NCBI RefSeq assembly: GCF_932526225.1 | Contig: NC_064036.1 | Coordinates: 1,242,001 to 1,302,000 of the forward strand | DNA length: 60,000 nucleotides | Direction: 5' to 3' | DNA from: Nematostella vectensis | Lineage: Eukaryota; Cnidaria; Anthozoa; Actiniaria; Edwardsiidae | Shown here: in pieces, positions 49,001 through 58,000 of the stretch | Numbering within the stretch: the stretch's first letter is position 1 | Layout of the letters: the number at the start of each line of letters is the position of its first letter | The notes under the pieces: model-generated | The model's database searches: none | The model's input: the letters and a program-made list of their open reading frames with translations, nothing else | Told to the model about the DNA's origin: nothing | Made by a program: the position numbers and the translations under genes

Positions 49001-52000
49001 CACACATGGACACACCAAGCAACACATATAACGTGTATCAAGGAACCATGCACACATGGACACACCAAGCAACACATATAACATGTATCAAGGAACCATG
49101 CACACATGGACACACCAAGCAACACACATAACATGTATCAAGGAACCAACACACATGGACACACCAAGCAACACATATAACATTTATCAAGGAACCAACA
49201 CACATGGACACACCAAGCAACACATATAACATGTATCAAGGAACCATGCACACATGGACACACCAAGCAACACATATAACATTCATCAAGGAACCAACAC
49301 ACATGGACACACCAAGCAACACATATAACATGTATCAAGGAACCATGCACACATGGACACACCAAGCAACACATATAACATTTATCAAGGAACCAACACA
49401 CATGGACACACCAAGCAACACACATAACATGTATCAAGGAACCAACACACATGGACACACCAAGCAACACATATAACATGTATCAAGGAACCTTGCACAC
49501 ATGGACACACCAAGCAACACATATAACATGTATCAAGGAACCTTGCACACATGGACACACCAAGCAACACATATAACATGTATCAAGGAACCAACACACA
49601 TGGACACACCAAGCAACACATATAACATGTATCAAGGAACCAACACACATGGACACACCATGCAACACATATAACATTTATCAAGGAACCAACAACAATA
49701 ATGGAAGCACGGGTGGCCTAGTGTGTTAGCGCGTCGGCTTCTCACCGCTGTGGGCCAGGTTCGAATCCTGGCTTTGACTGGGGATTTTTCCGGGTTCATG
49801 CCTTGATTCAAATTTGTGTCACAAGTGAGTTGAAGTTATTCTTCCGTGTTTCCAGTCTTTTCGGATAAGGACACTAAACTGGAGGTCCCATCTCTTCAAG
49901 CTGCATTACCTGAACCGAAGGGACGCAAAAGAACCACTGAGGACGCAATAAACCCTCTGGCAGTGACCACCCTCAGTGACAGTGCTTACTAACAATACAC
50001 ACAAGGGGGCACTTGATGTGGAGCCTAGCTCTGTAGTGCCTTCCGCACCAGTATAGCTGGTGGAAGTTAGTACACATACACATACACGTACACAACACAC
50101 ATGGACACACCAAGCAACACATAGAACATGTATCAAGGAATCTACACAGATGGACACACCAAGCAACACATAACATGTATCAAGGAATCTACACAGATTT
50201 ATTAACCACATCAACACTACTAATCAAATTCAGCTCAGTGCTCTCGTCTAGCTTAGTTTTAACCATGTTTCAGGAGAAGCTCTAGTATTCGAATCTATAG
50301 AAAAATTATCTTGCAAGCGCTCACCTGCGTTTCCATGTGAAAATGGTGCTGTGTGTCCATGGCAATTTCCCCAGAAATCACATGACTAGCTGTCTTGATA
50401 GCTCCTTAAAAAGCCATAGCATTCGCTTAACTTCAGAAATGGTTACAGGACAGACCAGACGTGAGACAGAAAACGACAGAATACGACACGCATTTCCCCA
50501 TGTATTACAAACAATCTTTTTGGAGTGAAATTATTGGGCGATAATACACTGTCTCTAAACCGGTTTCACAAGTATTCGTCAAATGCAAAACCAATCATTG
50601 TTTATTTTCTCTGCCAATCATGTCTCCATTTACATGACGTATGTAAGGTCACGCTTGTTTTTACTTGTGTAGTCCACGTCATTGATTTGCGTTCAATCTG
50701 TTTTAAGATTTGCTTGTTAACAAAGTTTTTCAATCCCTTTTAAAGTACTTTGAGTTTTTTTTTCGTATAATGAAAAAAATATTTAACAAGTGTGTAATAC
50801 GACCGGCCCGGCCGGCAACTTACTGTTTCATACCCTCTATTTAACAAACTAACCTTCAGCATCTCCTACGGTCATTGGAGCGATGGCTGGGAAGAATGAC
50901 TTAGCCGCGATGGCGGCTTTGATTGACAGGATAGGCGTGGCGATGTCTTTGTACACGATCTTGACGGCTTCGGCTGCCTTGTCAGCGTGTCTCTGGGAGT
51001 CTGGAACGAGAGATCAATATATAAAGGTATCTATCGCTTGGATTGAGACGAAAAGGTGGAGAACCTGGGTCAACTCATATATGAGATCCTTCGTATTAAG
51101 TCAACCCTTTTCCATTTACCTGCCAAGATGAGACCAATGGCTTGGCCAGCAAACAGAACTTCTCCGCTGCAGAATATCTAAAAAAGTTTACAAGGAACTG
51201 ATAACTAAAAATCTCTGTCGAATTTTCACCTACAAGGCAACTCTCAGAAATCTCAGAAAATAAAATAAAAATTCATATCTGACGAATACCTCCTCAGGGT
51301 CGTTAGGAGTTGGCATGAAATTGTTGACGCCTTGCTGTGGAATGCTCGATGCTGACATAAACTCGACGACTCCCGGCAATGCCTTAACAAGAAGAAAAAA
51401 GAAAACATCAGATGACATCATATTCATATGAAAACGTCAGGTGACCTCATCTTTATATTACCATTGATTCACAAGAGAACCACGGGTGGACAAGATTCAA
51501 GTCAACAGTAGCACAGTTATACCATCCTACAATGTGCAACCTCTGGCTATCCTTGATCGAAATCAGGAGAATAAGATCATTTACAGCTAGCCACTCCAAT
51601 AAGATAACTAAACGAGCAGACGCGATAAGAAATCGACTATACCAAGCAGGTGCGGTTATTCGAGGTCATCACCTACCTTCGCAATTGTTGCATCAATAGA
51701 AGCGATTTTGCAGTTACCCTGAAAAACGAAATAATAAGTTTAGTAGCTATCGTTGTTATTTCAAGATAACGAAGTAGGTCACAATGCATTATGCGTACAA
51801 TGCATTCTACAGCAGATATAGACAGCACGATTTAGTCGTATGCGACCCGCCTACGACATGCGTTAGCCCTGAATTACACACTACGACTTTTGCAGCCGAA
51901 CGTCGTAGCGGGGTCGTAAGCTGATTTACACTGCACGACTCGAGTTGTGGAGCGGGAGGTGTCGCGGGAAAGTCGCATACGACTAAATCTGTTACCCCGC

Positions 52001-55000
52001 GTTGAAGAAAATTCTAGACATACCTGAGAAGCGAGGACGAAAGCGGCGTACAGCTCGCCATTCTGGGCTGGTATATCATTGGTATACTGCGCCTCACCTG
52101 ACGCCTGAGGGTAGAAACGCAAAACGATAGCAGTTAAATAGGTTAAACAGCTAATACTGTTTAAAGGGAAGAACGTAAAACTATTGGTTATGCAGCTAGG
52201 CGTTAATCCAGACAAAAAAAAAACCAGACGCTGGATGGAGAAATGCAAAATGTTCGGTCAAGCGGCTAGGCGTTAATCTGGACGATAACAAACGCTGACG
52301 CTGACGGGAGAAATGTTAAACTTTGGGCCACATGGCTGGGCGTTTATGTAGGCGATAAAAAACGCTGAAGCCAATCAAAGCTTTAGAAACGCTGACGGGA
52401 GAAACCAGAACGAAAGGTCATAGGGCTAGGCGTTAAAAAATCGTCGATCCACTACTCCTTTGTTATTATTTACAATCGTAAATACATATTTGCAAGAAAA
52501 CTTCAAAATAACCATCCACGTTGGCACAACAAATCATCTCTACTGCCACCCGTACGTTCACCATGGAAGTATTTTAAGTCTCAGAAGTTAAATTTTGTTC
52601 AGCTTTTAAAGTCAATTTCTTTGATTTGTTACCCCATTTCTAAGCGCTGGCTCTCGGACTATTATACAACAATTAGACGATGACGTAAAATGAGACGTCT
52701 ATGGTGCAGATTTCCAATAAAATCTAATAATATCAATTACTGTTTGTTTTTCTTACCTGGAGCTTGGCCGAGAGTTTCGTCATAGGTTTGGTCAGCGGAT
52801 AGAGCTCAGGGTGACTGTCATAATTCTGAGTCCCGGATGAGATTGCCCGCGTGTAGGGAACGGCCGCTGACCGCAAACGAGCCGATGCTTTATCGCCGAG
52901 CATTGCAAGGTAAAACTATAAAACAAAACAAAAAATACAATTTAGAACAAAAACCAGGAGAGCTCGATCTATCGCTGGATTGGCAAACATTTTCGCACTA
53001 TAAATACTGAAGCCTTTTCTTTCCTAAATAAAACAAGCAGAACAGACACTGAAAAACGAAGACACAAAAGCAATTGAAGAAATTATCTCTTCTTATAAAT
53101 GTGTTAAAATCTTCAACAAGGTATTAAACAGAACTAAAATATGAAGACAACGACAAAACTCTTAACGAGATTGCCGAGAATGTGCTTTTTTCTTGAACCA
53201 GAAAATATAAAGTCAGTGGCCCTTCTTAAAACGCATCAAACAGTGTCAACGATATTTATAACTTACTTTGTAAAAAAGACTCAAACCCAGGCTCTTGCGG
53301 TAAGCAGGGCTGGAACTAGCGGGAGAGGGGTCGGGAGACAACTCAGAGCTTAATATTGCTAGGGCCCCTGTGTATAAATACATACATCAGCGCACAACTA
53401 AAGAGTGCTTTGGGATTCCAGAGATATATATCTATGCTATGTCTCTGAAAATCCCATGTTTACAGAATAGGCACAGAGGATAACATAACAGCGGACCTTT
53501 CAGAGTGTCTAACTGCGTGAGCGGTTTCCCCTCCAGGTATGTTTCCGTCTTTGTGGCGTGTATCTGAAAGTGGATACGTTTTAAAAGTACAGTCCATGCG
53601 TGAGGTCAAGATTTAAATCTTCACTTATTATAAGAAGTAGATGACTCACCGCGTAGGGGCCGATGCCTCCGTAAACAAGACGGAAGGACGAGCCAGTTAA
53701 GGATGCCTTGTCCAGAGTGGTGGCGAAGCCGGCATTCACATAAGCGTGCGCATTCTAAAGGAAAGAAAGACGAAATGTCCAAAGTTTGTTTATGAAGTGT
53801 TTATCCGGTTTCAACAGGGAAAAGCAAGCTGTGAACTTGTTACTTAAGTAATACATAAAATGTCAAGCGTCGTTAACTAAAATTGTCGATTTTCTTAAGC
53901 CTACTTGTATTAAGTGTAGAGGATTACGATTCAGTACAAAGCCATTATCAAGGTTGCATATTTTACTTTTTTATATAATTTTGAGTCAAACCGTGCTACC
54001 TAATAGGCTTGTTGATAACAATCTTACCGACTCCCATTCCTCATTAAGTTTACCTGTGCTCTGGGCATCACTTTGTAGGTGCGCACAAACGTCGTCGCAG
54101 GAGTAGGCAATGGAATCATCAACCCGACCAGAATCTGAAGATCAAAGCATATAAGGCATATGGAAGCTGGATTATTTAGCTAGGGTGCTACGCGCGCTCT
54201 CATTGGTTTTTCTCATTGGTTTTTCTCATTGGTTGAGAAAAAAACTACAGTGCTTGTTAACAAATTTGTTCGACATTGAGATTTTAAATTCAATTTTCCC
54301 GAAAACCTCGAGGAAAATCTCGAAGAAAATATAATAGCGGAAGGAAATCAGCGATTGTATATTTATTTCCTATTCGTAATATTATTCGAACAAATTATCG
54401 TTCCCTAACGGGTCGCGCAACCGTTCAATAAGATCAGGTATTAGGCTATGCTGGGATTGGCCTATGCAGTTATTAGCTGATTAGCCTATTCAGGACAAGC
54501 CTTTGCATTATCTTGTATACACTCGAATCAATCTAGTTATTTCGAGCATAGCATATTTCTTCTGTGCTTGAATATTAACAAGGAAGCAATCTGGAAACGA
54601 GTACGGGGCCCCAGCTTCGAAGATGTAAGGGAAACTTTCAGAGTTCAAATGGCTGACTTACCTTGGATTTCATGTCCATGTTCAGGAAGCTCATGAGAGT
54701 GTACTCATCTGAAGAGCCATGGACAGCATCCCCTAGAGGCAAGAGCTCAACCTTACCCACAGGGAAGGCATAATCTACAGTCTAAAGGCATGATTATTAT
54801 CACCTTTTTATGGGGAGGACTTATCCTTAAACGATATTTACCGATAACAACCCGAGCACCAATCGTCTCAAAGATAGTCATCAGGTCGGATAGAAAATAC
54901 GGATGATCGTGGGTCAACATGAGGTTACCTCCAACCGTCGCCACCTGAGACACAATATAAAAAATGTTGAAGAGCCCCCACCAAAAATGGCATAGTTTTC

Positions 55001-58000
55001 AACCTTTGAATAACGAGGATTTAAAGTGTGATGCACGTTAGTGTGGCTACTTTGACAGTTTTGTGGTGTAAACAAATCAAAACCAATGAGAATGCGAGCT
55101 TCACTTCCAAACCAACGAGGCAAAGAAAGGCTTAATAAGTGCAGTTCAGAATACGACGGAACCATCCTAGATATGAACCTTAATAACCACTATGATTCTA
55201 GCATGCTGATTTGCTAATTTTCTTTACTTACCTTACTGGCTAACTGATTGGCTAACTTTCTTACTAACCTTTTTACTTGCTAACTAATTGGCTAACTTTC
55301 TTACTGGCTAACTGATTGGCTAACTTTCTTACTAACCTGCTTACTGGCTAACTTTGTATTGGCGGCCACGGTAGCGCGCGTCACCCTACAGTTTTAATAA
55401 TACATTATTGTTAAATACTTACATTTCTTACTGGAACATTAGCGACCTGTTGGAAGACAAAAAATAGTGTTATGCGCGGAGATCTGAATTCCGTAGCGTT
55501 GTAAGTCTGCTTGCCTTTTTGGCGTGTTCAGCTAGCGGTTTGTATGCAGGATAACTGGTGGCGTGATCATCTAAGGTGGTGATGAGCGTGGAAAGTGTGA
55601 CTGCCGAACCAACCGCAAGGCTGTCAGCAGACACCTGAACAGACAAAAAAATTGAGCAGAGTCAGGCTAAAAAAAATCATTAGAGTATCGCTCTTAGTGT
55701 AATCATAATGGTTAATGAAAAGTTGCGCAAATAGGTTGTTTTAAAATAATCCATTGGAGTGACTTATTTTTCAGCATAGATACGGACTATTTTTCAGTTT
55801 ACACTCACGAGTGTGGGTTAGTGTGTGAGCGCTTTTACTGAAGATGGTAACACCCGCCAGCATCCAAAAAAAAAAACTCATTTACGAGCCCAAATACAGG
55901 TTCAATGAAGTTTAATGAGCAACAGGACCTCCAGGTTATATAGGAAAGCGCCCTTATGTAGGAAGACCTGGTGTCTAAAGTCCCAGTTATGGGGCGTGTT
56001 TTATACCTCTAAAAACCCTACCTGACCAGAGCTTACCACTGAGCACCTAGTTGCGTTTCTAAAATATGATTATATAAAGCAAAAAATGCATTTTAATATA
56101 GCCTGGAAAGAAAAGAAACAGAAAATTCTAGATACACGGGTTCTCCACTACAAACGCTACGTTGGTTTTGTTAAACCTAACATTGTATTCGAGGTAATAA
56201 ACGTCGCTGGAAGCTTGTACCTTGCACATTTTCAATTCTGGAATTTGATCGATGCAAATGTAAATGTCATAGGGACCATCGTCTTTGTAAATACCTGAAA
56301 AAAGATATCAATAGCGTCATTATTAAAACTATCTCAAGCTTTGCCCTATGCCATCTCAACACATTGTGAGAACTTGCAGCACGAATTGCGAGAGTTGTGT
56401 AATGACTGTGTTAACCCTTGGGGAACACTTTTATTCCGAGGGGATGCGACTTCCATCTTGAACACGAAACAAGCTCTAACAAGATTTGACAGCATTTAAG
56501 ACAATGTACAACTGGGGGGAGGGGAGCGAGGGGGAGAAGTTACTTCGTAGGTGAGAAAGTAAGACAGAAATATCCTGCGTCAATAAGCAAACGTCAGCCC
56601 TTATTGTCATGCTTGTCATGACAATAAGCACAGGGCTTCTTGATGTTTGTGGGCAACTGAACTGTTTGACAATGCAACGTGTTGATATCACAAACTGCAA
56701 TACTACCATCTAAGTCACTCACCCAATCCTGTATTTCCACCGACAAATCTTATTCTCTTGTCTTTGTTCATGGCGGCCAGTGTGTAAAGATCCTTCAGGG
56801 TTGTGGGACTATACCAGGGTGTAGGTTCATTGTCCATAGCCATCACTGTGTTTAATCCTGACTTCCTTGGGCAACTTGTACAACACTGCCTAGAAACATC
56901 CTATAAAAAAATTCCACTGTGTTTCAGCCTAACAGTAGCAAAGAGCAGGTTAACCATCAGGTTATCAATAGGCCACTTGCACCCAAAAATCCCGTGCCAA
57001 TTTGAGTGGCAAACACACGGCAAACTTGTCACAGCAGTCATCACACCAAGGAGCGAAAAAAAAAAATGAAAAGAATTTCTCTTTGAAATAGAAACGTTCT
57101 AGCTGATTCATGAATGTTGGATGAGTTTATTTTTTGTTGTTGTTATTTTTCCGCCAAAAACCAGAGCGCCTGCGAGTTTGCAACCCAAAAGGTCAAATGA
57201 TTTCTAAGTGCAAGTTGCCTATTAGATTAGCATATTCACCTCAATGTCAAGAGGGTCGGCATCCTTTGCAAATGTCTTCATTGCATCTAAAATAGGTCTG
57301 TAGCCTGTAGACAATATAGAGAACCCTATTAGATGCAAGAAAAAATGTTGATGCCAAATATAAAAATACTAAGCTCTGCATGATTTGCAATGAAGGGCAA
57401 ACCAAGGGGTCGAGCGAAATGCCCATTTTTTTGCATTTTCCACTTTAACATCCATTTAGCTATACCATTTAATGAACTACATTTAATTAACTAGATCCTA
57501 ATACCTTGGGGTCGAGCGAAATGGTCATTTTTTTTTGCATTTTTCCCCTTTAACATCAATTTAACTACATCCATTTAATTACTGGTGAAATAGCTTGGAT
57601 GATCTATAGCAAAATGATCCATGCTATTTCACATACCCTTAAAAACAAATTGTAAACAGTTATGCCACGTGGCAAACGACCTCAGGTACATCACTACCCA
57701 TAATGCTTCCTTTAAGCTGTTATTAATTTGTGTGATAAAAAGTACCACAGGGAGTCCACAATGACTCCAAGGACATGAATTACAAAGTATACCTGTGCAT
57801 CGACAGATATTCCCATCAAAGTGATTTTCAATCTCCTGCTTGCTTGGAAAAGCATTCGTTTTTAACAGGCTGAAATGGCAGCAATGACATCATAAGAGAA
57901 TCTATAACCCACAATTAGCAAATAATCTCAAAATATTTTTATTGGTTTACTCACCCATACATATTCATGACCATACCGGGAGAACAGTAGCCACACTGGC

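Larger units (their letters stand above)
28084..52915 (-). other. Oxidase gene, molybdopterin-binding catalytic region (exons 17-39)
   Basis: Exon 18 has [12 protein letters not shown] and exon 21 has [15 protein letters not shown], both family hallmarks. Exon 25 has [14 protein letters not shown], the cofactor loop. Exon 32 has [15 protein letters not shown], the second cofactor motif. Exon 37 has [16 protein letters not shown]. Exon 39 has [12 protein letters not shown], whose Glu is the catalytic base of the family. The substrate-side loop in exon 28 reads NTWCRAPG instead of the vertebrate FRGFG form; the Arg is kept. In exon 26 ([15 protein letters not shown]) the acidic residue used by xanthine dehydrogenases to hold purines is not evident. 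Both points favour aldehyde oxidase. Substrate specificity is inferred. Confidence 0.85.

Noticed and set aside
47167-49677. Cys-rich and Thr/His-rich frames over the 49-bp array
   Set aside because: Artefacts of the repeat. Frames change with 49 versus 50-bp units and have no start-site or splice support.
49710-49782. Functional tRNA gene
   Set aside because: A and B boxes are present, but I could not draw a good acceptor or anticodon stem, and the sequence continues into a SINE body.
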